Shown: in pieces, positions 4,865 through 10,999 of the stretch
Numbering within the stretch: position 1 is the first letter of the stretch
Layout: each line of letters opens with the position of its first letter
DNA from: Candidatus Parcubacteria bacterium
GTDB taxonomy: Bacteria > Patescibacteriota > Patescibacteriia > UBA1558 > GWA2-36-10
DNA: 10,999 nt
Direction: 5' to 3'
Assembly (NCBI GenBank): GCA_030632225.1
Contig: DAOVVF010000007.1
Location: 1-10,999 of the forward strand
The notes under the pieces: model-generated
Database searches by the model: none
What the model saw: the letters and a program-made list of their open reading frames with translations, nothing else
What the model was told of the DNA's origin: nothing
Made by a program: the position numbers and the translations under genes

Positions 4865-7552
4865 TTAATACCCTTCTGCCTGTCTTACCTTTATCTCTCC
4901 GCCTACATCATAGATTAGGGTATCTCTTCTATTAATCTTCTGAGTAAGTAAAAACTCTGCTAAAGCATTATCTACTCTTTCCTGAATAACTCTACGTAAA
5001 GGTCTAGCTCCAAAAACTGGATCAAAACCAGCTTCAGCTAATTCTTTTTGAGCAGCTTCTGTTACTTCAAAGAAGATACCTTTGTCTTCTAATCTCTTCT
5101 TTACTTTGTTAAGCATTAGTCCTGCTATCTTGAAAATTTCATCAGCAGTTAATGGCCTAAAAACTACTGTACCGTCAAAACGATTGATAAACTCTGGTCT
5201 AAATATATCTCTAATCTCTTCTTTAATTAACCTGTCTTTAAATTCTTCAATATCTTTACCGGCTTTAATCTGATCTTGGATAAAGCTAGTACCAGCATTA
5301 GAAGTAGCTACTATAATCAAATTAGTAAAATCTACTGTTCTGCCTAAAGCATCTGTTAATCTGCCGTCTTCCATAACTTGTAGGAAGATATTTAAAATAT
5401 CAGGATGAGATTTTTCTATTTCATCTAGTAATAGTAAAGCAAAAGGTTTATGACGAACAGCTTCTGTTAGTAAGCCTGGCTTACCAGTTTGTGGTGAGCC
5501 TATTAACCGAGGCAAGCTAGTCTGATTTTGATATTCACTCATATCTAGCCTAATCATATTCTCTTCATTGTTAAAATACTTTTCAGCTACTGTTTTAGCT
5601 AACTCTGTTTTACCAACACCAGTAGGTCCTAAGAAAAGTAAATTAACAATTGGTCTTTTCCTGTCTCTTAATTCAGCTCTAGCTCTCCTTAAAGCAGAGG
5701 CTACCATTTTAACAGCTTCTTCTTGTCCAACTATTCTTTCATGTATTTCTTTTTCTAAATTTAATAGCTTGGTTGTTTCTTTAGCAGTAACCTGAGTCAA
5801 AGGAATATTAGTTTTTTGACTAACTAAGGCTGCTATATCTTCAGCTCTAACTAATTTATCCTGCCGATTAGCTTTAGCAACCATAATACCAGCTTCATCC
5901 ATTAGTTCAATAGCTTTAGAAGGTAAGTATCTGTCTGTAACATACCTATCTGACAATTCATATATCTCTTCTAAAGAAGCATAAGTAAAATATACTTGAT
6001 TCTTGTTTTCTACAGCTCCAACATGAGCTTCCATCATTTTGATAGTCTGATTCTTATCAGGTTCATTAACAGAAATTTTCTTTAAAGCTTGGCCTAACTC
6101 AGAACCTTCAATGAATTGAACATACTCTTTACCAGTAGTACTAGCTATTACTAATATATTTCTTTGTCTAATTTCTCCAGCCAATACTTCTGACAAATCA
6201 ACTCCTTCAGTACCTTCTGAAGACACTCCAATTAAATGATGTATGTTTTCAATAACTAGGATTATATTTCCAGAAGCAGAAGCTTCTTTTAATATACCTA
6301 AAAATCTTTCTTCCAGTTTACCAGTACCTGTTGCTCCTGAAATCAAAGTTGGTACAGATGCACGAACTAATCTTATGTCATGAAACATAGCTGGTACTTC
6401 TTCAGCCATCATTCTATTAGCTAAACCTTCAACTATATTAGTCTTACCTACTCCGGGAGGGCCTACTAACACTACACTAGAATAGTCACTTTCAGCTGTA
6501 GTTATAATATTAGTTATTTCTTTGTCTCTACCGACTGATAGTGGTAGATAACCACTCTTAGCAGCTAAAGTTAAATCTTCAGAAAAAGAATTTAAATTAG
6601 GTGTCGCTATAGCAGTATATGCTTTATTCATCCCTGATTTAGATTTAAACAAAGAACGTGATCTAAATCTCTGATATCTCTTGTATAGCTCTTTGTTAAT
6701 ATTAACCCAGCTAATTACATTATCTATCTTTTGTTCATCTATTTCATAATCATAGAAGAAATTGCGTATTTCCTGGCTAGCCAGAACTAAACCAGCTAAT
6801 AAATCTACTTCTGCTAATTGAGAAGCTTGCCTGTCTGTCATATGTAAATAAGCATTAAGCAAAGATTCCTTGACTGATTCAGTCAAACTACTATGCTTTT
6901 CTACTTGATCAGCATACTTATTTAAATTCTGATCAATCATTCTTTTTAGATCTTCAGAGCCTACTCCTAAACGAGCTAGTACCATTCTAACATCCTTGTC
7001 ATTTAACAAGACAAATAGTACATGCCAGACAGTTACTGGAAATACTTTTTTATGCCTAGCATATAACCAAGCCTTATCAACCATTCTAGATACTTCAGGA
7101 CTTAAACTATCAGCAATATTATGCTTAACAAATTTTTCTTTATCTTTTAATGAATTAACTTTAATTTTCTTTGTAACAGAAGAAATTGTTAAACGATAGT
7201 AAAGGTACATATCAAATACAATCAAAATCCATAGATAGAGATTAAAACTACTAGGTGTATTCAAGAATGTCCACAATCCTCTAGGATCAAATTGTACAGA
7301 GCTAAGAATATTGTAGGCTAAGATAATTGACAGGATAACAACAATAATTAAAAAACCGTTGATTAATAGGTCAGCTGTTTTCTTAAACTCATGTAAGAAT
7401 ATATGAGGATAGTTAATCTCCTTATACCAATACAAAAAGTTATTATTAGAGACATAGTATTTCTTCAAGCCAAAACAAGCTTCACATTGTTTACCATGTG
7501 CTAAACCTTTTTGATCACAATTATCACATTTTTCAAACTTAACTTCTGGCAT
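4865..7552 (-). CDS. Membrane-anchored ClpB/ClpC-type double AAA+ protein with degenerate first ring
   Basis: 895 residues. Order: four-cysteine zinc finger (C9, C12, C23, C26); two membrane helices at about 62-85 and 104-123; Clp_N repeat domain at about 140-285; first AAA+ module (D1) about 335-575; second (D2) about 600-885. D1 keeps Walker A GPPGVGKT (364-371), but Walker B reads ILVIEN (431-436) where the family has hhhhDE, the pore-loop position reads SGATGTGK (405-412) instead of G-x-K-Y-R-G, and the arginine-finger position reads ALKK (489-492) instead of LERR. D2 keeps Walker A GPTGVGKT (642-649), Walker B LLLLDE (706-711), sensor 1 TSN (750-752), arginine finger R791 and sensor 2 GAR (848-850), but the GYVG pore-loop segment is shortened to SPQTGKPG (686-693). 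There is no middle domain and no ClpP-binding [IL]GF loop. The gene overlaps the upstream 126-residue membrane-protein gene by 14 bases. Databases would call it ClpC, but a ClpP partner is unlikely. Confidence 0.93.
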   Translation of the reverse strand: MPEVKFEKCDNCDQKGLAHGKQCEACFGLKKYYVSNNNFLYWYKEINYPHIFLHEFKKTADLLINGFLIIVVILSIILAYNILSSVQFDPRGLWTFLNTPSSFNLYLWILIVFDMYLYYRLTISSVTKKIKVNSLKDKEKFVKHNIADSLSPEVSRMVDKAWLYARHKKVFPVTVWHVLFVLLNDKDVRMVLARLGVGSEDLKRMIDQNLNKYADQVEKHSSLTESVKESLLNAYLHMTDRQASQLAEVDLLAGLVLASQEIRNFFYDYEIDEQKIDNVISWVNINKELYKRYQRFRSRSLFKSKSGMNKAYTAIATPNLNSFSEDLTLAAKSGYLPLSVGRDKEITNIITTAESDYSSVVLVGPPGVGKTNIVEGLANRMMAEEVPAMFHDIRLVRASVPTLISGATGTGKLEERFLGILKEASASGNIILVIENIHHLIGVSSEGTEGVDLSEVLAGEIRQRNILVIASTTGKEYVQFIEGSELGQALKKISVNEPDKNQTIKMMEAHVGAVENKNQVYFTYASLEEIYELSDRYVTDRYLPSKAIELMDEAGIMVAKANRQDKLVRAEDIAALVSQKTNIPLTQVTAKETTKLLNLEKEIHERIVGQEEAVKMVASALRRARAELRDRKRPIVNLLFLGPTGVGKTELAKTVAEKYFNNEENMIRLDMSEYQNQTSLPRLIGSPQTGKPGLLTEAVRHKPFALLLLDEIEKSHPDILNIFLQVMEDGRLTDALGRTVDFTNLIIVATSNAGTSFIQDQIKAGKDIEEFKDRLIKEEIRDIFRPEFINRFDGTVVFRPLTADEIFKIAGLMLNKVKKRLEDKGIFFEVTEAAQKELAEAGFDPVFGARPLRRVIQERVDNALAEFLLTQKINRRDTLIYDVGGEIKVRQAEGY

Positions 7553-7919
7553 ATATATCTAAATTCATTAACAATCCCCAGACTACAGCTACTGGTAATA
7601 GTAGCCAGAAGATTATAATTGCTATATTGAATATTGTTATAACTATAAAGACTACTGAACGAGCCAAAATTAAAACTAGCCTCATAAAGAAACTAATAAT
7701 CCTGCCTTGCCTATCTTGAATACCAAACATTGGCTTAAAAACATGTTTGATTAAAACAGTTAAAGCTAAATTACGATTAGTATTACTAATGGAATTTAAG
7801 ACATAGAGTACTATTTTCTTTAATCCTAGGGTGTACCACCAAATAGGAAAAAATAAAATTTCTCTTAAAGCATCTACTAAAAGAAGTTTAATAGTCCGTA
7901 TTAGTATATTCTGTGTCAT
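7539..7919 (-). CDS. Small membrane protein, 126 residues, co-transcribed with the AAA+ gene
   Basis: I do not recognise a named family. The N-terminal half has an amphipathic or re-entrant hydrophobic segment (about 20-42, FFPIWWYTLGLKKIVLYVL). A conserved-looking soluble linker HVFKPMFGIQDRQGRI (59-74) follows, then two closely spaced membrane helices at about 76-96 and 97-118. It contains no catalytic motif and no signal peptide cleavage site. Its stop at 7539 is inside the AAA+ gene, which starts at 7552, so the two are translated from one message with a 14-base overlap. That arrangement, and the fact that both products are membrane proteins, suggests a shared complex; this is inference. 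An extended -10 box is placed so close to the ATG that the message should start at, or one base before, the AUG. Confidence 0.85.
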   Translation of the reverse strand: MTQNILIRTIKLLLVDALREILFFPIWWYTLGLKKIVLYVLNSISNTNRNLALTVLIKHVFKPMFGIQDRQGRIISFFMRLVLILARSVVFIVITIFNIAIIIFWLLLPVAVVWGLLMNLDIYARS

Positions 7920-7926
7920 TAACTAA

Positions 7927-7955
7927 ATTATACCATTTTTAGAGTTTTTTGAAAA
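7927..7955 (-). promoter_or_regulatory. Extended -10 promoter of the 126-residue membrane gene and AAA+ operon
   Basis: On the reverse strand TGGTATAAT is an extended -10 element with a perfect TATAAT at 7932-7927. A weak -35, TTTTCA (7955-7950), lies 17 bases upstream. Position +1 falls at 7919-7920, which is the AUG itself or the base before it, so the mRNA is predicted to be leaderless. The 13 bases GGTATAATTTAGT (7934-7922) are identical to those at the glyQS promoter. Confidence 0.72.
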
Positions 7956-7969
7956 AGAAGTCTTAACTA

Positions 7970-7998
7970 TTTACTAAATGTATAAAATAAACTATACT
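7970..7998 (+). promoter_or_regulatory. Promoter of the 52-residue acidic protein gene
   Basis: TTTACT (7970-7975), a 17-base spacer and TATACT (7993-7998), divergent from the promoter of the 126-residue membrane gene. Transcription should begin near 8005. The roughly 43-base leader contains a nine-codon frame (ATG at 8009, TGA at 8036-8038) in the same reading frame as the gene. Confidence 0.5.
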
Positions 7999-8047
7999 CT
8001 GTAGTTGTATGATGAAATGGTTCTTTCACTCTAATTGAAGAGCTAAG

Positions 8048-8206
8048 ATGACATGCGAAGTATATAAGATAGAAGACGGCACAAGAGCTATTCGTGACCG
8101 TTTCACTGGAAACCGACTTCCTCAAGAAGAGGAAGCTACCATACTGGCTCAAATTGATCTGAACAAAGAAGGTCAACAAGCAGAAGACGACAAAGACGAG
8201 GAATAA
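8048..8206 (+). CDS. Small acidic hypothetical protein, 52 residues
   Basis: I do not recognise this protein. It begins MTCEVYKIEDGTRAIRDRFT and ends in a strongly acidic tail, QAEDDKDEE. It has one cysteine and no membrane segment. Reasons to accept so short a frame: a plausible promoter with correct spacing at 7970-7998, a strong terminator 20 bases after the TAA (8204-8206), codon choice that is more GC-rich and varied than the surrounding noncoding DNA (GAC, GGC, CGT, CTG), and a product rich in charged residues rather than the hydrophobic run seen when the other strand is translated. The ATG at 8048 follows a weak purine stretch, GAAGAG (8037-8042), with a five-base spacer. An in-frame TGA at 8036-8038 blocks any longer version. 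It converges on the coiled-coil gene at 8283-8609. Confidence 0.65.
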   Translation: MTCEVYKIEDGTRAIRDRFTGNRLPQEEEATILAQIDLNKEGQQAEDDKDEE

Positions 8207-8226
8207 GCTCTCAGCTTGTTCAATAT

Positions 8227-8255
8227 AAAAACCCCGCATACACAGTGGGGTTTTT
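8227..8255. terminator. Two-way intrinsic terminator between the 52- and 108-residue genes
   Basis: AAAAACCCC (8227-8235) pairs with GGGGTTTTT (8247-8255); the stem can extend inward by a G-U and a C-G pair, leaving loop ATACACA. On the plus strand the tail is TTTTTTCTTT. The reverse-strand reading also ends in TTTTTATATTG, so it can stop transcription from the 108-residue gene as well. It lies between convergent stops at 8206 and 8283. Confidence 0.9.
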
Positions 8256-8282
8256 TCTTTAACAATTATTATTACTATACAT

Positions 8283-8609
8283 TTATTCCAAGTTTTTTTC
8301 TCTAAATTCTACTAACCGTTGTGCAGCCGCTGCTAATTCCTCTGGATCTATATTCACATCCTTTGCCTTTTCATCTACTTCATCTACAAGCCTATCATAT
8401 TCAGCATTAAGTTCACTTGCTTCACTAGCTGCTTCTTCTTTCATAGCTTTTAATTCTGCTTGTAACCCTTTTATTTCTTCAGCTATAAAACCAGGCACTT
8501 TTGAAGGTCCTGAAAAAGTACTAAACTTAAGTGTCCATTTGTCACTTTTTAGTTTTTTGCTAGTTTTATCAAATTTCTCTCTTGAATATGTTTCATTCAT
8601 TTCAGACAT
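8283..8609 (-). CDS. Small charged coiled-coil protein, 108 residues, unknown function
   Basis: No family recognised. The chain starts MSEMNETYSREKFDKTSKKL; a KWTLKFSTFSGPSKVPGFIAEE-type segment (about 24-45) is followed by a long, uninterrupted helix of alternating charged and small residues (EIKGLQAELKAMKEEAASEA and onward, about 45-80), then a second helix DPEELAAAAQRLVEFREKN (88-106). This looks like a helical hairpin or coiled coil. No signal peptide, membrane segment, cysteine or catalytic motif is visible. The first ATG (8609) is used here; M4 is a possible alternative. No Shine-Dalgarno precedes either. TATAAT at 8634-8629 would give a leader of about 13 bases, but no convincing -35 box is present, so read-through from tgt may also contribute. 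It ends at a two-way terminator shared with the convergent 52-residue gene. Confidence 0.78.
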   Translation of the reverse strand: MSEMNETYSREKFDKTSKKLKSDKWTLKFSTFSGPSKVPGFIAEEIKGLQAELKAMKEEAASEASELNAEYDRLVDEVDEKAKDVNIDPEELAAAAQRLVEFREKNLE

Positions 8610-8628
8610 AAAATTATTAATTAATTAA

Positions 8629-8634
8629 ATTATA
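8629..8634 (-). promoter_or_regulatory. Possible -10 box of the 108-residue coiled-coil gene
   Basis: TATAAT on the reverse strand, 19 bases before the ATG at 8609. At 17 bases upstream the -35 position reads TTTAAA, a poor match. The surrounding DNA is very AT-rich, so a chance match is possible. The 109-base gap between this gene and tgt (8610-8718) contains no convincing terminator. Confidence 0.35.
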
Positions 8635-8718
8635 TATTTCTTTTTTCTATATTTAAATGATAGACCAATATTATTAATCTGTAAAGTCAAAGATAATATA
8701 TTATGGAATATATAATAC

Positions 8719-9807
8719 CTACAACTTATCTTTTTTTATTTCTTCCCTTATACTTTTCATTAATTTTAAATAAAATTCTAGATTATTAATAGTAGCTAGT
8801 CTTAAAGCTAAAGGATCTTCTGATTTAAATAAATGATGTAAATAGGCTTTAGAATAATTCTTTAAACTAGTTTTGTTAATAGGAGACTTATCATTTTTAA
8901 ACTTACCTCTAGTAATCTGAATTGTATCGTATTTAAATTTACCTTTAGATATATATAACTTACCATGTCTAGCTTCTCTGGTAGGAATTACACAATCAAA
9001 CATATCTATACCTCTTTTAACAGCTTCTATTATATTCTCTGGATAACCTACCCCCATTAAATATCTAGGCTTGTTATCTGGTAATTCAGGAATAGTATAA
9101 TCTAATACTTTGTACATAGTTTTAACTGGTTCTCCGACAGCTAAACCACCAATAGCATAACCATCAAACTTTAAGTCTGTAATCTCTTTAGTAGATCTTA
9201 ACCTTAAAGCTTTGTTATCTCCTCCTTGTACTATACCAAATAGTAATTGTTTCTTTATCTTACTATTCTTATTTAATTTAGTTTTGTAATCTTTAGCTAA
9301 TTTAGCCCAGCGAGTAGTTCTAATTAAAGCTTGTTCTACCTTCTTCTTAGAAGAAGGTAAGGCAATACATTCATCTAGCACCATCATAATATCTGTCCCT
9401 AAAGCTACTTGAATATCAATTACTTTCTGAGGGGTAAGAATATGATTAGCTCCACCATCTAAATGAGATCTAAAGGTTACACTATCTCCTTTTATTTTAT
9501 TTAAATCTGACAAAGAAAATACCTGATAGCCTCCACTATCTGTTAGTATAGGTAGGTCTGTATTCATAAACTTATGCAAGCCACCTAACTTCTTTATACT
9601 CTCTACACCTGGTCTTAAGTAATTATGATAGGTATTAGATAGTATTATCTGAGCTCCCAAATCTGTAACTTCCTCAGCTGTTAAAGATTTAACTGCTGCT
9701 TTAGTAGCAATGGGCATAAAAAAAGGAGTATTAATACTGCCATGCGCAGTCTTTAATGCTCCTAATCTAGCTTTAGATTGTTTTGATTGTTTAACTAACT
9801 TAAACAT
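8719..9807 (-). CDS. tgt: tRNA-guanine transglycosylase, with zinc cysteines missing
   Basis: Tgt exchanges guanine at position 34 of GUN-anticodon tRNAs for preQ1 (or queuine). 362 residues, normal for a bacterial enzyme (about 370-385). Motifs: LSNTYHNYLRPG (56-67), general-base D90 in TDSGGYQVFSL (89-99), substrate D145 in VLDEC (143-147), GGLAVGEP (220-227), and nucleophile D271 in DMFDCVIPTREARHG (268-282). The C-terminal zinc site is normally C-x-C-x2-C followed by a histidine in AYLHHL. Here the region is SPINKTSLKNYSKAYLHHLF (308-327): all three cysteines are gone while the His and the flanking NYS-AYLHHLF block are kept. The reading frame is intact. The start ATG overlaps the stop of the surface-protein gene (TAATG), so it is translationally coupled to it. 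No other queuosine-pathway gene is visible, so the base may be imported. Confidence 0.95.
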   Translation of the reverse strand: MFKLVKQSKQSKARLGALKTAHGSINTPFFMPIATKAAVKSLTAEEVTDLGAQIILSNTYHNYLRPGVESIKKLGGLHKFMNTDLPILTDSGGYQVFSLSDLNKIKGDSVTFRSHLDGGANHILTPQKVIDIQVALGTDIMMVLDECIALPSSKKKVEQALIRTTRWAKLAKDYKTKLNKNSKIKKQLLFGIVQGGDNKALRLRSTKEITDLKFDGYAIGGLAVGEPVKTMYKVLDYTIPELPDNKPRYLMGVGYPENIIEAVKRGIDMFDCVIPTREARHGKLYISKGKFKYDTIQITRGKFKNDKSPINKTSLKNYSKAYLHHLFKSEDPLALRLATINNLEFYLKLMKSIREEIKKDKL

Positions 9808-10999
9808 TATTCTACAATACCTATATCTTCACTTAAGCTGGAAACTACGTCTGAAGTCTTAAGCATCTTAGAACCGAGAATTACTTTTTCAATACCTTCA
9901 GCAACTATAGTGGTGGTATTTAACAAAGCCATGTCAGAACCCTTGTCATCTTCAGTTGGTACAACAGCAATCATAAATGAAGCTGTAACCGGTAAAATAA
10001 TATTATCCAAGTCAGAAATAGTCCAAGTTAAAGCTCTAGATGCTTTATCAAATTCTATCTCACCCTCCTGTATGTCTGTTTCACTGACAAAGTATACTTC
10101 TGGTGGTAAAGTTGTTTCTATAGTAATACTATCAAACTCACCGCTAGCTTCAGCTAAAGACCAGACTGCTAAATACTGAGTTTCTTCACCAACCTGTGGT
10201 GGTAATAATCCTGCACCAACTCTTCTGCCTCCTAAATGCCAGTAGATTCCATTATTGAAAGTTATAGATTCTCCGACCATTAATAGTAGAGAAGGAGATA
10301 CCTGCTCCCAGTCTGCTAAGCCTTGAATATTAACCTTTACAATATTATCAATCATTCTAGCTGGTTGTTTGTCATCTACTACCTTTATCTGCCAGGTAAA
10401 TGTTTTCTTTTCTCCAGCTGGCCAGATTTCTAAACCAGTATCTTCTTCTTTAGTCCAGATAATCATTGGCTCCTCACTCTTGCCAATACCTTCTAAGCTT
10501 TCCCAGTCTAATACTTCTGAATCTAATAAAGCACTAAGCTTAACATCAACTATATCTGTCTGACTAGCATTAGTTATTTCCATTTGATAGCGTAATACAT
10601 TTCCCCAGTCTACTGTTTGATTATTACTAGCTCCATTAACTTCTAGTTTAATATCAAATTGAGGATTAACTACTAGAAATTCTTTTTCTACTCTAGCTAA
10701 ACGACGGAATTTTTCTTCCACCATATTACCTATTTCACCAACTAGTAGTTGTTTGTCTTTACTATCAGCGGAAAAAGAACCTTTAATAGTAACCGTCTGC
10801 TCTTCGGCTGGTTCTAGATTAAATATCCAATAGTCTCCTTCTTTAACTGGATCTACTTCTACAATATCCAAATCATCAGGATAGAGAATATCTAAATACA
10901 AGTCTGTTAAAGTTTCTTGAGTTAAATTACGATAAGTTACTTTTATTTCCTGTTCAGTAGCTACCATTGTCTTGTCGACTGCTTCAATTACTATCTCTA
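9807..10999 (-). CDS. DUF11/CARDB-like beta-sandwich surface protein, C-terminal part (cut by window edge)
   Basis: The frame stays open beyond the M at 10967 to the window end (EIVIEAVDKT precedes it), so that M is internal and the start lies to the right. At least 397 residues are visible. Numbered from that M, three repeats of an immunoglobulin-like or DUF11-like fold can be made out: about 1-98 (VTYRN-LT, DLYLDILYPDDLDI), 100-228 (LRYQMEITNASQTDIVDVKL, then FTWQIKV) and 230-365 (TQYLAVWSLA, TIETTLPPEVYFVS, LTWTISDL). Each shows the family's alternation of a Y/W-x-hydrophobic-x-N strand, a strand with 'V.L...LP', and a closing W-x-I strand. No C-terminal sorting signal or membrane anchor is present, so any anchor must be at the unseen N-terminus. 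Probably an extracellular adhesion or cell-surface protein. Its TAA overlaps the tgt ATG by one base. Confidence 0.75.
   Translation of the reverse strand, partial: EIVIEAVDKTMVATEQEIKVTYRNLTQETLTDLYLDILYPDDLDIVEVDPVKEGDYWIFNLEPAEEQTVTIKGSFSADSKDKQLLVGEIGNMVEEKFRRLARVEKEFLVVNPQFDIKLEVNGASNNQTVDWGNVLRYQMEITNASQTDIVDVKLSALLDSEVLDWESLEGIGKSEEPMIIWTKEEDTGLEIWPAGEKKTFTWQIKVVDDKQPARMIDNIVKVNIQGLADWEQVSPSLLLMVGESITFNNGIYWHLGGRRVGAGLLPPQVGEETQYLAVWSLAEASGEFDSITIETTLPPEVYFVSETDIQEGEIEFDKASRALTWTISDLDNIILPVTASFMIAVVPTEDDKGSDMALLNTTTIVAEGIEKVILGSKMLKTSDVVSSLSEDIGIVE

Noticed and set aside
5082..7199. Plus-strand frames at 5082-5273, 5568-5795 and 6996-7199 inside the AAA+ gene, and at 9910-10179 and 10369-10563 inside the surface-protein gene
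   Set aside because: They are antisense to strongly conserved or clearly structured coding sequence and have no promoter or ribosome-binding site.
8036..8038. UGA read as glycine (as in Gracilibacteria/Absconditabacteria), which would join the nine-codon frame to the 52-residue gene
   Set aside because: All large genes here are intact under the standard code with no internal TGA, so recoding has no support.
7967..8239. A 90-codon open frame on the minus strand, hydrophobic and serine/phenylalanine-rich
   Set aside because: Its start codon is inside the terminator hairpin at 8227-8255, it has no ribosome-binding site or promoter, and it is the antisense of the better-supported 52-residue plus-strand gene.
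10965..10967. ATG at 10967 as the start of the surface protein
   Set aside because: The frame is open without a stop to the end of the window, the residues before it fit the same beta-sandwich domain, and no ribosome-binding site is present; the gene is partial.

Overview
The window looks like chromosome from an AT-rich, small-genome bacterium of the Candidate Phyla Radiation (Patescibacteria, probably the Parcubacteria side). The basis is composition (roughly one third G+C by eye), tight packing, ordinary housekeeping genes next to divergent membrane proteins, a surface protein built of DUF11-like beta-sandwich domains, and start sites mostly without Shine-Dalgarno sequences. This placement is inference; there is no rRNA marker in the window. 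All long frames read through with the standard code. I see no tRNA, rRNA, CRISPR array or transposase.

Layout, left to right. (1) Positions 1-3807, minus strand: a probable operon read from right to left, glyQS (glycyl-tRNA synthetase), then an M16 zinc peptidase, an AI-2E-family membrane protein and the beginning of rsmI (16S rRNA ribose methyltransferase, cut by the window edge). Gaps are 4-12 bases and there is one good promoter in front of glyQS. (2) Positions 3808-4831: a compact insert of two convergent genes, a 60-residue MerR/excisionase-like DNA-binding protein (plus) and a 200-residue orphan (minus). Each has a near-consensus promoter with 17-base spacing and a perfect Shine-Dalgarno, and they share a strong two-way terminator. 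The promoter of the small regulator is back to back with that of glyQS, the two -35 boxes being one base apart. (3) Positions 4841-7932, minus: a 126-residue membrane protein overlapping the gene for an 895-residue membrane-anchored ClpB/ClpC-type double AAA+ protein, closed by a terminator. The 126-residue gene has an extended -10 box placed so that the mRNA should be leaderless. (4) Positions 7970-8255: a divergently expressed 52-residue acidic protein (plus) ending at a second two-way terminator. (5) Positions 8283-10999, minus: a 108-residue coiled-coil protein, tgt (tRNA-guanine transglycosylase), and the C-terminal part of a beta-sandwich surface protein whose stop overlaps the tgt start by one base.

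Most unusual content. The AAA+ protein is tethered to the membrane by an N-terminal zinc-finger/two-helix module. Its first ATPase ring has lost the Walker B catalytic pair, the arginine-finger position and the pore-loop aromatic, and its second ring has lost the GYVG pore loop while keeping its ATPase residues, so it should not be a conventional ClpP-feeding unfoldase. Together with the overlapping small membrane protein it is the best candidate here for an undescribed system. The Tgt protein has lost the three zinc-binding cysteines while keeping the catalytic aspartates. Two kinds of translation start coexist: SD-less or leaderless for most genes, and perfect SD for the two genes of region 2.
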